DNA from: a virus
Reading direction: 5' to 3' (one strand)
DNA: 64,000 nt
IMG/VR virus record: IMGVR_UViG_3300032291_001823
Span: 29,516-93,515 of that record
Shown here: in pieces, positions 19,701 to 29,600 of the stretch
Layout of the letters: each line of letters starts with the position of its first letter
Position numbering within the stretch: the first letter of the stretch is position 1
Notes under the pieces: generated by a model
The model's input: the letters and a program-made list of their open reading frames with translations, nothing else
Databases searched by the model: none
Told to the model about the DNA's origin: nothing
Made by a program: the position numbers and the translations under genes

Positions 19701-22700
19701 CTCTGAAGGAGAAAGTTCTCAGATTCTTCAGAAGCATTATTGAATTCTTCAAGCAGTTTGTACAGAAACCTTCTATGAAGGAACAACTGTTTAAAGCAAT
19801 TGACACAGGTAGATTTAAAGAAAGAGTTATTTCAGAGAGCGCAAAGAATGAATTTGCTGAATATAGAGCTGTAGAAGGATTGACAGAAGAGCAAACTCAT
19901 GACTTTGTACAGGATATTACAGCTCGTGTTTTTCAAATAGCATTTGGAACAAACATGTCTTTGTACAATCCTGAGCAAATTACAGCTCCTCAAATATTTG
20001 CAGAAATAAAAGAAAGCTATCAACAAGAAGGAAAATTAGATTTGCTTTCTGAAAATACATGGAGACAACTTATTGGTAAAACTCGTGACTTCCTTCGTAC
20101 GTTCAAAATAGATTTTGATGAAGAGGGTGTTCTTGGTATAAACGATGAGAACTATAATAAGAATGATTATGCTCGTGAGGCATTCTCTACAGACTGGAAA
20201 AAGTCTTCTCCATTTCCTATCAAGTTAATCCTGGGTACATTAACAGAAACTGTACCAACAAGTCAGATAGACACCACTTCTTTGGATCTTCCAAAACAAA
20301 AACTGTCTAGTGTAAATGGATATAAAATTCTAAACTTTGCAAGAACCTTTGCAACAGCTTTGGATAAGTTTGCAAACACCAACAGTGTAACAAAACTTGT
20401 AGACAAACTTATCGAACTGTCTAGATATGACAGTAATTACGTTCGCCTCTTCACTCGTCTGAAGGGAGATAGAAACACTGTATCTATAGACTTCTCAAAG
20501 TTCGAAGAGCAAGACTGGAGACTGTTCATCAACTTCTACCAGACATTTACAAAACAAAAACCTAATGCTGTTATACAATATATAGGTGAAAACAATGAAG
20601 TGTATAATGGTGCAGCTAATCTGTTCAGTGCTGTAGAACAATTTAAACAGGGATGGATTGAGAATGTTAAGACGTTAGCAAATGATAATACATCTCTGAT
20701 ATATTATTATTCTCCAGATAAGACATATAGAACAAAGAAACTGTCTGATATTCCTATTGGTAATCCTCAACAGATGGTTGAGTTTCTTGACAAGCTTGGT
20801 ATAAACTTCCCATTTGAGGTGTATCAAAACCTTAAAGACCCTCAACAAAAAGCTTTTGGAAGAGCTATATCTGCAATACATAAATATGCAAGTGAGAAAG
20901 AGATAGGAAAGGTTACAGGAGAAACACTCACCATAAATGGTCAGCTGAACACTCTTGCAGAACTTTATATAAAAGCCACCAATCCAAATATAGATTCTAC
21001 ATATTTTGGTGTAGATGGTAAACGTCAGCAATCTTATGCTGATAGTAATGCACCTTCTGTATTTGAGAACACGTTTAATGAAATAGAAACACTTGACGAG
21101 CTTCTTTCTGCAAGACCTGAACTTAACGATGTATTCTCTAAGAACAGTTTGATTCTAAAAAAAGGAGGACCATTCTTTGACAAAGATGGTAAACGTACAG
21201 ATAGGAAATTGAAAGTGGGCTACATCCAAGGTACAAAAGATACAGTGGATGATAAAGGAACATCTACATCAAAGCTAGGACTTGGTAGTAGGTTTACACA
21301 AGAGTTTAATCAAAACTTGTCTGGTGACTACTATATTCTTATTCCTGCAGACGGATCTACAGAATGGATGCTCAATCTTGGAAACCAAATAAGTTTTGAA
21401 GATTTTGAAGGAAATGAGGCAAATGATCAAATCCACAAAGTGTTCAGAGGTTATCTGGAAGATGAGATTGAACTTGCCCTGTCTGACAGGTCTTATTTGA
21501 GAAATGTCAAACCTCGTGCAAAAGAACTTCGTTTCTTCAAAGATATTCTTTCTGAAAACCTTTTGACAAACTTAAACAAGTTAATAGAAAAAGGTGACAA
21601 AGAAAAAATCAAAGAGTTCATTGATGAAAATATTTCTGAGATAAATGCAAACATAGACGACTATGTAAATGGTACAGTGGATGATTCAATTAGAGATTTT
21701 AAAAATAATAGTCAGATTTTCCAAATTAATGAGGATGCTTATTCATTCCCATTAATGAATGATAAGTTTGCAAAAGAGCAAGATGTTAATAAATATAACA
21801 TGTCTGAGGATGAGCTGAAGGCATTGTTCAAATTTGCAAACACCAATTACATCATAAACAATATTGAGTTCCATAAGATATTGTTTGGTGATCCTTATCA
21901 GTTTGCAATTAAAGAAAATCAACTGGATGAGACAAAACGTATCAAATCATTCCTCTCTCCAAGAAGAGTGACATTTGATAGCCCTGAGTTTAACACATGG
22001 TTGAATAGTAAGAATAAAGCAGGAGACATTTCTCTCTTACCTGGAGATCCTGGTTACCATGTACATAAAAGTTACACTTCAACAATCACCACTGCTGACG
22101 TAAATATTGTTGGTAGTATTGCTATGATGGAAGGTGTTCCTAAAGATATAAAAGATGCTTATGCCAAAACAAATGAGGCAGATGCAGCATCTATATTGAT
22201 GGACACTACATACAGAGAAATCAAGAATAAGAACGGACAATGGAGTAGGGAAGCTGAAGATTGGCATCAGTGGCAAATGGCTTATACAAGAAACAGGATG
22301 TCTGCCAAAGGATTGTACACTTATACAAATGACAATCTTAAAAAACAAGATGAGAAAACTATATCATCTCCTTCACCTAAACATACATTAGAGATATTGA
22401 AACCTATTGTGACTGGTAGTAAACACAATAAGAACACTATCGATCTTGTGTTGGATAAGTTTTCTCAAATGCCCATGTATTATAGCATGATTGAGGGAAC
22501 CAATCTAGAGAACCTCTATCTGAAGATGATGAAGGAGGACGTAGGATATACAATAATGATAAGTGGTAGAAAGGTTGGAGCTGAAAGTCTTCATAGTTTG
22601 TACAATCAAGATGGCTCATTTAATCAAGAAGCTTTCAATAATCGAATTGAAGTTCCTTGGAAGGCTTATGGTATTCAAGTGGAAACTACAACAGAAGACG

Positions 22701-25700
22701 ATAAGTATCAAACAAGAGGATCTCAGCTTACTAAAATGTCAAGCATGGATCTCTTTAGCAATGGTGAACCTCTTAGTAAAAATCCTGAAAGACAAGCAGT
22801 TATAAGAAAAGCTTATGATAGGAATAAGGATATTCTTGACAAGATGCATGAGAATTCTTATTATGAGCTTCTTAATAAATTAGGAGTTGAAGACCTTGGT
22901 GATAGTTTTAATGTAGTGGATAGGAAGAAACTTTCAGAATCTCTTGAACATGAGATGCTTAGAAGGGAGCTTTCTGACAATGCTATTGATACTGTTAGAA
23001 CTGATGAGAACGGTCAATTCAGAATACCATTTGAATCATCTCCTGCATACACACAGATAAGAAGTCTTATGTTCTCTATGGTGGACAAAGCTCTTGTTTC
23101 TCCAAAGATGAGTGGTGGTGCACACGTACAGGTTCCTGTTACACTCTGGGAATCTGCTACAAAAGGAAGAAGCTTGGCTTATAAAACCAAAGATGGTTGG
23201 AAAAAGATAACCAAAGAGGCATATGATAAGCTAGATGATAATGAGAAGAAGAAGGTGGCTCTTACAGATGACACTCTTAAGTTCTATACAAAGGATGCTC
23301 CGTATTGCGAAGTGATGATTCCTCATTGGTTCAAAGACAAGTTTCCAAAAAACAAATTCAAGACAGATGAAGATATTCTTAACTATCTGAATAATACAGA
23401 AGAGGGTAGGAAGATTCTTACAGGTATAGGATTTCGTATTCCTACACAGGCAACAAGTTCTGTTGAGGTGTTTAGGGTGAAAGGGTTTCTTCCAAAATAT
23501 ATGGGAGCAACAGTTATTGTACCTTCTGAAATCACCACTAAGTCTGGATCTGACTTTGATATTGATAAACTCAATATGTACCTGAAGTCTGTATACGTGA
23601 ATGCAAGAGGTGAGGTTAAGTTGATAAAATATCTAGGATCTGAAGGAAAAACAAAAGAATTCTTTAGAGGTGAGTTTGATAGGATTCTTGAAGGTAAAGC
23701 AGTTAAGAAAGCTGAACTACTTGAGGCAGTTGATATTCTTGCATACAATTTAGCAGATCCGAAAAACCTTCTTAAGAGGTATGATGGTATTTTGAATGTA
23801 CTTTTAGAAGAGTATAACGATATTTCTGATTTGGCAGATTCTCTTATGAAGGATTTGGAAAAACTTGGAGATGAGTCTGTTCAAGCTGATCTTAAAGAAA
23901 AGTTTGTAAACCAAGCATATAAGCAATCCCTTGAGAATGAATATTACGAATCTCTTGAAGAATTGCTCACTCTTCCTGAAGTGTTCCAAAGATTAATATC
24001 TCCTGTAAGTGATGGTGGTCTTAAGAAACTGTCTGAAAGACTGGATGAATTAACAGGTTTTGACGAGAGTAAGATTAAGAACAGGCTTCTTAACAGAAGC
24101 TATATGACTGCTCTCAGACATGCTTTTGTATCTGCAAAGAAATGGGTGGGTATTGCTGCTGTTAATATTACAGGACACTCATTGTTCCAGAAGTCTCAAA
24201 TATATCTTGACCCAGAAAGATTTGCATTTTTACCAAAGAGAGACAAAGAACTTCTTGGAGATGGTTCAGTTGTTCTCCCTCACAACACTGTTGTTGTAAA
24301 TGGAAAGACATACGTATCAATGTCTGGAGCAAAGACTGAAGATGGAACACAATACATATCTGATAGATTGTCTGGATATGGTACATCCTTTGTGGATGTT
24401 GCAAAAGATCCATACATCATGAAGATTATAAAGAGTGAATTGGTTGTTGGTACATTTATGTATCTTGAGAGAATTGGTGTAGGTGAGAAAGCTGCAATGT
24501 TCTTGAATCAACCAATCATTGCTAAATACCTTAGCCATCTGGACAGCATTGGTTATAAAAACCTATTCAACAAAGGTAATATAACTAATGCCCTGGAATC
24601 TTTTCCTTCAAAAGGAGAAACATTTAGGGCAGCAGGTATAGATGTAAATTCTCTTGGGAGTAATATTGAGAAGTATTACAAAAATGGTGGTAAGTTTGAC
24701 ACAGACATAGACAATGCTGTTCAGCAAAAGATATTCTTTGAGTTCTTGAAATATGCTAAAATGGCTGAGTTCAGTTTCAACCTCACTCAAGGATATAACT
24801 ACGACACTACTAGATTTGGTAGTGGTGACGCTCTATTCAGAAAACAAGTAAAAACCCAGAAAGCAAGAGATAAAAATATATTCTCTTCTATAGATAAGGT
24901 TTTTGATACATCATTTATTGGTGAGCAAGCTTTTTTAATTGACAAATCTACAGAAGCATTAGGAGAATATCTAAAGCTTGAAAATCCAAAACTGAGAATA
25001 ATAAGCGACAGTGTTCTAAGACCGTTTGCTGAAAACCAGTATTTGTCAGCTGACGATTATGAAAGGATAGGAAACAGGATTACATCATCTTTCCTAGACT
25101 TCATAATCCAAACCAAGACAACGCTAAGTGATGAAATAAAAGAACTATTGGTAGATCCTGCTACAGCTGTAGCTACACAACTTGCTGAAGCTCAGGCTAA
25201 GTTTCCTGAAAACAAGTTGTTGAATGAACTGCAGGTGGTTAGTTCTGATAGGTTTGATGGAGCAAAAAGCATCAAGCTTAGGACAAATGATAAGTCTGCA
25301 TACAGTGAAAATCTCTACCAAGGAATGTTCAGACAACTCAGAGACACTCCTGAGACAAATGCTTTATATAATAATATTGTAAAGCTGGCTATTCTTCAAG
25401 GAACCTATCAGAGTGCAATATCAATAAGGAATGTAATTCCTATTGAAGACTTTAGTAAAACAATTGCTCCAGTTATTGCAAATCTTGTAGCCACTCCTGA
25501 AATAGAAGCATTTGCAAAAGGAGCATTCCAAAGAAACAATTGGAAGAACCAAGATGTATGGAGAACAATTTCTCCTAAGTTTTTTGTAAACGATGAACCT
25601 ATTGGACAAGTTGAGACGTACAGTGGTGATGTTATTGACATCTATCAATACAACTCTCCTGCATTTCCAAATGTTGCAAATCTGAATATAAAAAGTGAAG

Positions 25701-26629
25701 ATAGAAAAATCCTTACACTGAATGAGGCTTATAACTATCTCGATGTACAAAGAGACTTCCTTTTAGTTCCTGCTGTTGTTACAGATAGAAAGACTGGTGA
25801 TATGATTGACGTTGAGTCAGGAACCACTATGGCAAAATCAATGATTGCTCAAATGAAAGCAAAAGGTGATATGTCATACAAGGATGTATATGGTTATCAG
25901 AAGGTGAGATATGATAATGGAGATCCTGTTCTTACATATGATAAGGATGGAAATGCAATACACATTTACAAACTTATCAATCTATATGGAGATGGAGTGT
26001 TTGCTTCTGAGTATTATAGTGTAAACAAACCTTCTGTGTTCAACAATGGTACAAAGAAGATTGATAATGAGATTCCTAACGCAGACATTATTAACTACTT
26101 TGCTCCAAGAACAACAGATCCTAAACCAATAGCTCCTACTCCTATAGAACCTAAACCTGCTGAAGAACCTAAGAAGAAAGAACTATTCACTCCAGAGAAA
26201 GGAATTGCTCAGAAATCATTCAGAGGCAAGCCGTTGAACTTTGTAGACAAGATTCCTACACAAAAGGAAACAGTTGTTGCAATGCAGAACAATAGACAAA
26301 CTGGTGTAATCACTATAGATTATAAAGCCATGGTTCAAAAGTTTGACGATAAGGCATGGACTAAACCAGCTAAGCAACTCGATGGATCTTTTGCTACACC
26401 TTTAGCTGAAGATGCATTTAAAAGTGCAGAGGAATGGTTTACCTTTGCATTGATTCATGAAGTGAAGCATGATACAATTTTTAAAGAACCAGGAGAGACA
26501 ACAGGACAATACGAGGATAGGATTAATCAAGCTGCTATGAAAGACCTTGAGGAAAACTATACAAAACCTCCAGTTGTAGATAATTTTCCTGACAAGAATT
26601 TGAATGTTAAAGATCAAAAATGTAACTAA
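13733..26629 (+). CDS. Giant virion RNA polymerase protein with metallopeptidase-like motifs
   Basis: This 4,298-residue protein carries R3235-I-P-T-Q3239 and then S-G-S-D3274-F-D-I-D3278. This is the block around the catalytic Asp triad of the crAss-like vRNAP, a two-barrel enzyme related to YonO and cellular RNA polymerases. It is packaged and injected to transcribe early phage genes. The first 520 residues hold hydrophobic Gly/Ala stretches (for example about 200-230 and 490-505) suited to membrane contact. Acidic linkers follow at about 840-1050. A zincin-like segment has H1919-E-I-G-E1923 with a helical D-D-F-A-E-F block downstream. The C terminus has an intact H4242-E-V-K-H4246. Related phages split comparable functions over several genes, so this may be a fusion or an uncleaved polyprotein. 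It overlaps both neighbours by TAATG. The RNAP call is strong; the peptidase activity is inference. Confidence 0.85.
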   Translation: MAIFKEELITNTPLEGDPIPQLALGTPQLSAMPTLPNIEVSGGSVNKSIEGLDSSQLSKLAKLPGQGGGANLIPLSEVAANKRYNTYVRGMDLENIYGMQQSAWAQLGNSAVKMAGLAAGTFAQSFATIPNTISAFKNGTAALSGGPDSYEAAIDDWTKNLEDYFPNYYTRKEKENPYLAIVPFMPGSANFWGDKIIKNLGFTAGAIGGALVQDAIIGAATEGIGAAPLVASQLGKASLWLNKLYAGSTKVDKVLDLAKTVGKTEQQILNIKRLGEIAAGTKVTNGFRYGMGIYGSSRTEAAIEARDGYRQVKDELIKEYKSQNPGKEPISSDLEEIEKYATDAMNTRFGINMALLTVSNAVQFGNLFKSFTSAQKGISGQLTRDIDEVGKIGLKEGSLDLFERKGAQTLSGKIWESVQPKLPNILSEGVYEEGGQYAAEKGTYDYFTRKYKNLSNPLYKDNWSTTVEAVNSTVKGLKDQFGTDEGLENMIVGAISAMISGGIMSKIDTVRGQGSDERLQSSINILNQYGLTGVLSSNFENTLNSAGIAKEMDEAVKANDVFKYKNLKNDMFINFVQSRIPSGMHEVTIEQLRMLKDLDKAEFEKSFGMDFNSSNKSTVNEYVDSLIDEANQIKKISDSIDFTFKNPFKKIDNPTTTEEGIETSRFNDFNKWKAELTFLAAKIPHVNNRLDSIQQSVNSISPIVTNDLLSQLTNKESLKDLSTSYEEKANQLNKTITEFTSIQDKKRINNQVKALRTASERINLGLTNGVDGKLFDYLLNFELNNQDPTASRQVGPENTTDLFTYGHDINRLNSLKDDVSELYDNLTGEKGFNKFMDQGEQLRSGAIPEEEDKEEKEIVVKEGPQFTNKAGVKETFEEGREYQIPAGKKAKIDKIADDRWQVTAPDGNITFYESEEKAKEQVDSINEEFGNLQKAKVIAINPDGTLKVEDINGDIYNVDPSKFEGYEKVETEQEKLQKFKQDVEEDQKDIEHTSGTIASKENTAKTKAEFDVESKKKGIEWLFISTSGASEDWESGKLSPSQQRAITLRNNYRNLPNRNNLRIILVTQNQENSLGLSGLTAMSMANTGVDSSTYTDLNDGFVGAVYVEQDGADVYFVDKSGKKLGKVGDPVDINQVVFDTMPTTSLTWSDKENRYRAGDEDKAQEYSDRWKAKRNQLFNTPEGKYEIYKFSVSPGIPDIANLSDNNTVGETLIPENEIVYQEGLVVIPTTGNIQHQGRNLKFPDGVPVFQYRDVLTFLKTRKFTKAEARTIFEVMKKMSEDIKQKLDQGKKIKSNKKYTRFLQNVLYWRKSPKTDKNQIFIDYDTMDFFFGGKRYDLTNLGASEAEIIDQLENLYANINNDSLTKNFSEKFNEYYIDESKNLATRTWDNYQSYLLSSKYPDGSNRSVVDIPLTTPIQKPTELKPFNFKQKYSILEGVELPSIEVKPVVKPEAPTAPAPSGKKIGDYTVDGVTQNVYQLKNGPVGFTATIKDGEVFVEVESNDTIKKITDNKDALNNTIIPLLKAEKKFDATEKDEQHVLGFVSLKIANDLQKQLNASVAPTTAAVLQPDVSPLAQVQGTARTEPLTTAVSTDAKTDIEETGNQLQVIQMMTLRIKSLSKEERALMDKYYDVLNAEGLRNGKELSELYYKVKKDGSNPELVKKVDEFLSEVKKLQAAPAVTDVKPTTQFTQSFGAFTVYEGSDGSYDVQDNTGEGIIAEYVKTKEEAILIAKRADIEKRKQEEIKQKAPYVLIKGSYEGENKTIGTLTFKSNVDNIYAYDEGSTNISKDALRGDKRLSKITKEQYDAAIKAPELIKEIEAEYNAKLDVLEGIKPTAPTNFGGTKPPPNTEYRRVGADGIERISSEELELFKAWAAEKVPTIPYTVMENVLTTHDGEKAWGAFENGVAKFYRSAARGTEYHEIGEAVWNGMLSPEERQAILDEERQKSGKFKDRQSGKTYSYDDPNVTDQMLKERIMDDFAEFRLGKLPARSLKEKVLRFFRSIIEFFKQFVQKPSMKEQLFKAIDTGRFKERVISESAKNEFAEYRAVEGLTEEQTHDFVQDITARVFQIAFGTNMSLYNPEQITAPQIFAEIKESYQQEGKLDLLSENTWRQLIGKTRDFLRTFKIDFDEEGVLGINDENYNKNDYAREAFSTDWKKSSPFPIKLILGTLTETVPTSQIDTTSLDLPKQKLSSVNGYKILNFARTFATALDKFANTNSVTKLVDKLIELSRYDSNYVRLFTRLKGDRNTVSIDFSKFEEQDWRLFINFYQTFTKQKPNAVIQYIGENNEVYNGAANLFSAVEQFKQGWIENVKTLANDNTSLIYYYSPDKTYRTKKLSDIPIGNPQQMVEFLDKLGINFPFEVYQNLKDPQQKAFGRAISAIHKYASEKEIGKVTGETLTINGQLNTLAELYIKATNPNIDSTYFGVDGKRQQSYADSNAPSVFENTFNEIETLDELLSARPELNDVFSKNSLILKKGGPFFDKDGKRTDRKLKVGYIQGTKDTVDDKGTSTSKLGLGSRFTQEFNQNLSGDYYILIPADGSTEWMLNLGNQISFEDFEGNEANDQIHKVFRGYLEDEIELALSDRSYLRNVKPRAKELRFFKDILSENLLTNLNKLIEKGDKEKIKEFIDENISEINANIDDYVNGTVDDSIRDFKNNSQIFQINEDAYSFPLMNDKFAKEQDVNKYNMSEDELKALFKFANTNYIINNIEFHKILFGDPYQFAIKENQLDETKRIKSFLSPRRVTFDSPEFNTWLNSKNKAGDISLLPGDPGYHVHKSYTSTITTADVNIVGSIAMMEGVPKDIKDAYAKTNEADAASILMDTTYREIKNKNGQWSREAEDWHQWQMAYTRNRMSAKGLYTYTNDNLKKQDEKTISSPSPKHTLEILKPIVTGSKHNKNTIDLVLDKFSQMPMYYSMIEGTNLENLYLKMMKEDVGYTIMISGRKVGAESLHSLYNQDGSFNQEAFNNRIEVPWKAYGIQVETTTEDDKYQTRGSQLTKMSSMDLFSNGEPLSKNPERQAVIRKAYDRNKDILDKMHENSYYELLNKLGVEDLGDSFNVVDRKKLSESLEHEMLRRELSDNAIDTVRTDENGQFRIPFESSPAYTQIRSLMFSMVDKALVSPKMSGGAHVQVPVTLWESATKGRSLAYKTKDGWKKITKEAYDKLDDNEKKKVALTDDTLKFYTKDAPYCEVMIPHWFKDKFPKNKFKTDEDILNYLNNTEEGRKILTGIGFRIPTQATSSVEVFRVKGFLPKYMGATVIVPSEITTKSGSDFDIDKLNMYLKSVYVNARGEVKLIKYLGSEGKTKEFFRGEFDRILEGKAVKKAELLEAVDILAYNLADPKNLLKRYDGILNVLLEEYNDISDLADSLMKDLEKLGDESVQADLKEKFVNQAYKQSLENEYYESLEELLTLPEVFQRLISPVSDGGLKKLSERLDELTGFDESKIKNRLLNRSYMTALRHAFVSAKKWVGIAAVNITGHSLFQKSQIYLDPERFAFLPKRDKELLGDGSVVLPHNTVVVNGKTYVSMSGAKTEDGTQYISDRLSGYGTSFVDVAKDPYIMKIIKSELVVGTFMYLERIGVGEKAAMFLNQPIIAKYLSHLDSIGYKNLFNKGNITNALESFPSKGETFRAAGIDVNSLGSNIEKYYKNGGKFDTDIDNAVQQKIFFEFLKYAKMAEFSFNLTQGYNYDTTRFGSGDALFRKQVKTQKARDKNIFSSIDKVFDTSFIGEQAFLIDKSTEALGEYLKLENPKLRIISDSVLRPFAENQYLSADDYERIGNRITSSFLDFIIQTKTTLSDEIKELLVDPATAVATQLAEAQAKFPENKLLNELQVVSSDRFDGAKSIKLRTNDKSAYSENLYQGMFRQLRDTPETNALYNNIVKLAILQGTYQSAISIRNVIPIEDFSKTIAPVIANLVATPEIEAFAKGAFQRNNWKNQDVWRTISPKFFVNDEPIGQVETYSGDVIDIYQYNSPAFPNVANLNIKSEDRKILTLNEAYNYLDVQRDFLLVPAVVTDRKTGDMIDVESGTTMAKSMIAQMKAKGDMSYKDVYGYQKVRYDNGDPVLTYDKDGNAIHIYKLINLYGDGVFASEYYSVNKPSVFNNGTKKIDNEIPNADIINYFAPRTTDPKPIAPTPIEPKPAEEPKKKELFTPEKGIAQKSFRGKPLNFVDKIPTQKETVVAMQNNRQTGVITIDYKAMVQKFDDKAWTKPAKQLDGSFATPLAEDAFKSAEEWFTFALIHEVKHDTIFKEPGETTGQYEDRINQAAMKDLEENYTKPPVVDNFPDKNLNVKDQKCN

Positions 26630-29600
26630 TGGCTTGTAGATTAGATGTTAGAAAAGCAATATTAGACAATGCCTTTGATGAAGCTTTTGAGGGTAGGTAT
26701 ACATTTACACGTATGTCAGACGACACTGTCAGAATAAATGGTCAAGTGGATGCTGCACAAACAAAGGCTTTAAGTAGGAACCAGGCTATTAACATAGCTA
26801 ATCAAAAACTAGAGTCAATCAAGAAATCATTCAATAATGCAATAACTGGATATGTTACAAACAGATCTGAGTATGATCCAGTTACAATTACATTAAACGT
26901 TAATCCAGCATACATTGAATATGAATATAGGAAACTACCATTAGATAAACAAACTGATCCTGCAGATAGAATGTTTCAGCTTCCAGGAACAGAACTATCA
27001 AAAGCTTCTCCTGAGACAATCAAACGTATTAAAGAACTCCTCAATAGGATAGGTGTTGATTATCAAGTTGTTAGCAAGATAGCTGTCAATGGTAAAATAA
27101 TTGGTGCAAACGGTGTTGCTGATATAACACAGAAGCTTATTCAAGTGGTGAATGGTAAAGAAGCAACAGCGCTTCCTGAGGAAGCTATGCACTTTGTTGT
27201 AGAAATCATCCAACAAACAGATCCTAAACTCTTCAGCACTCTTCTGAAGGAGATTAATGGATATAGGATGATGAAGGATGTATTTGCCACATACAGCAGC
27301 GATCCCAACTACCAAACAAAAGAAGGTAAACCTGATGTAATAAAACTCAAGAAAGAGGCTATTGCAAAGGTGCTTGCTGAAACAGTTATAAATAAGTCAG
27401 AAGGATCTATAGAAAATCCAGAGAATGTTGCTAAGGTGGAGAGTTGGTGGCAGAAAATAGTTAACTATCTAAAAGGATTGTTTAATAAGAGTGGGTTTGA
27501 CACAGCAGCAATGAAGATTATCTCTGGAGAAGAAATTGGAAGTGTAGATGATGTTAGAAATAAAGAAGCACAGATATACCTACAGAAAGGTACTAGAGAT
27601 TCTATATATGAAAAGCTTAAAGACATTTCTTCAAAGATTGAAAAAAAGGACGACGGATATTATATAGATGGTAAGAAGGTGCCTAGAAGGGTAACTGATC
27701 TTGTAAAAGATTGGTATGAGAGAAGGTTTAAAGCTAAAGATCTTACAAAGAATGAATATCAAACGGCTTTGTTTGATTTAAAGGCAGAGAAGGGAACAGC
27801 TGGTCATGCTGATCTTGAATATGCTTTTACTGTATTTGTAAACGAAGATGGATATTTAAGAACCACTCCACTTGATGATAGTGGATATGTTTCCCAGCTC
27901 AATCCAGATAATAGGGATATGTACGAGCTTTTGAGAGATAACTTAAAAGAACGTCTCAACTCTTTTCCTAAAGAGAATGGAGGAACAAGATTCTTGTCTG
28001 AAATAATGACGTATGATGCTAAACGTGGACTTGCTGGTACAATAGATTTCTTGGCAATTGAACCTGATGGTAAAACTAACATCCTGGACTGGAAGTTCAT
28101 GGATTTGAATGTTGACAAATATACAGATGTTCCTTGGTATAAGGTGAATGCTTGGAGACAGCAAATGGAGCAATACAAACTCTTGTTGGAGAAAGTTTAT
28201 GGGGTTAAACCACAAGACTTTAAGCAGACAAGAATGATTCCAATCAAGGCTAAATATGTTGGTGGAAATGTTAAAGAAGGAATCTTACCTACACTTTCAG
28301 GTATACAGATTGGAGATGTTAACGTAAAAAATGTTAAGGAGGATTACTTATTACCTGTAGGACTAGAAGGTGAAAAAACAGGAAACAAAAAGATTGATGC
28401 TCTCCTGGAAAAACTAAATGCTGTATACAAAAAGATGTCTGAAAAGAAAGCTCTTCCTAGTGAGAAGCTTAATAAGGCTGAGCAATTGAATGCTCTCTTT
28501 TCTGCTATTAGGCAGCTTCAGATTAAACAAAACATCAAACCTTTGTTGTATCAAGCAAAGGTGTTAAATAAACAACTGAATAAACTTCTTGAGCAATACC
28601 AAACAAACTGGAAAGGAAAAGATGTCAAATCTTTCTCTCAAGAACAAATCAGCGCTTTCTATGATGAATTGGAAAATGCATACAATTCAATATCACATTA
28701 CACTACATTAGATACAGAACTTAAGTTTCTATTCCAAGGAGAACTGTCTGAAGAAGATAAAGCACTTAGAGAAGACTTAAGAGATACAGTTGATGATGCA
28801 AGAGGTATATTATCAGAACTATCTGAAGTGTCAGGAGAGTTTGTAGAAGACTTTGTAGCTGGATCTGAAGGAGTAGAGAACTTCCTCACTCCTGAGAAGG
28901 TGATAAAGGGTATAACAAAATGGTTTTCTTCTACAGCTACAATTCCATTAAAAGCTTTGGAGGTGCTGTATAAAAAAGCAAATAGAGCATTTACATATGC
29001 TGCTCAAGATACAATTGTTGAAACCAAAAAACTCACGAACATCAAATCTAAATATGATGAGTGGGCAAAAGGTAAAGGGTTGTCATCTAAAAACTATTTC
29101 AGCTTTATAAAGAAAGAAAAGTCAAATGAGCTTATAGATGAGTTTAATCCAGAATTCTATAAAACTCTCAGAACAAAGATTGGTGAGAAGGACATTCAGT
29201 GGATTAAGAACAATATAAATGTTGCAGAATATACAGACTTTCTTAAAGAAAAACTGAAAGAAGATTTACAACGTATCCAAGATAAAGCAAGGGTGGGAAC
29301 TGATGAGGAAATACAGAAAGAGATAAAAAGAGAAATTGCACAAACTAAATCTTTATACGACACATCTACAATAGATTCAGCTGGATGGTATAACTATGAC
29401 CTACTTAAAAAGTTTCCTGACAGAACTACTTGGGAATCAAATGAATGGAAACAACTTAATAAGACTGAGAACAAACCAGCTCTTGATTTCTATAATTATA
29501 TTAAAGAAAGGAACGAATACTATCAGGAGATAGGATATATCAGTAAGGCTGAGGCTAGGGTGTTTCTACCTTTTGTTCGTAAAGGACTTATGGAGAAACT

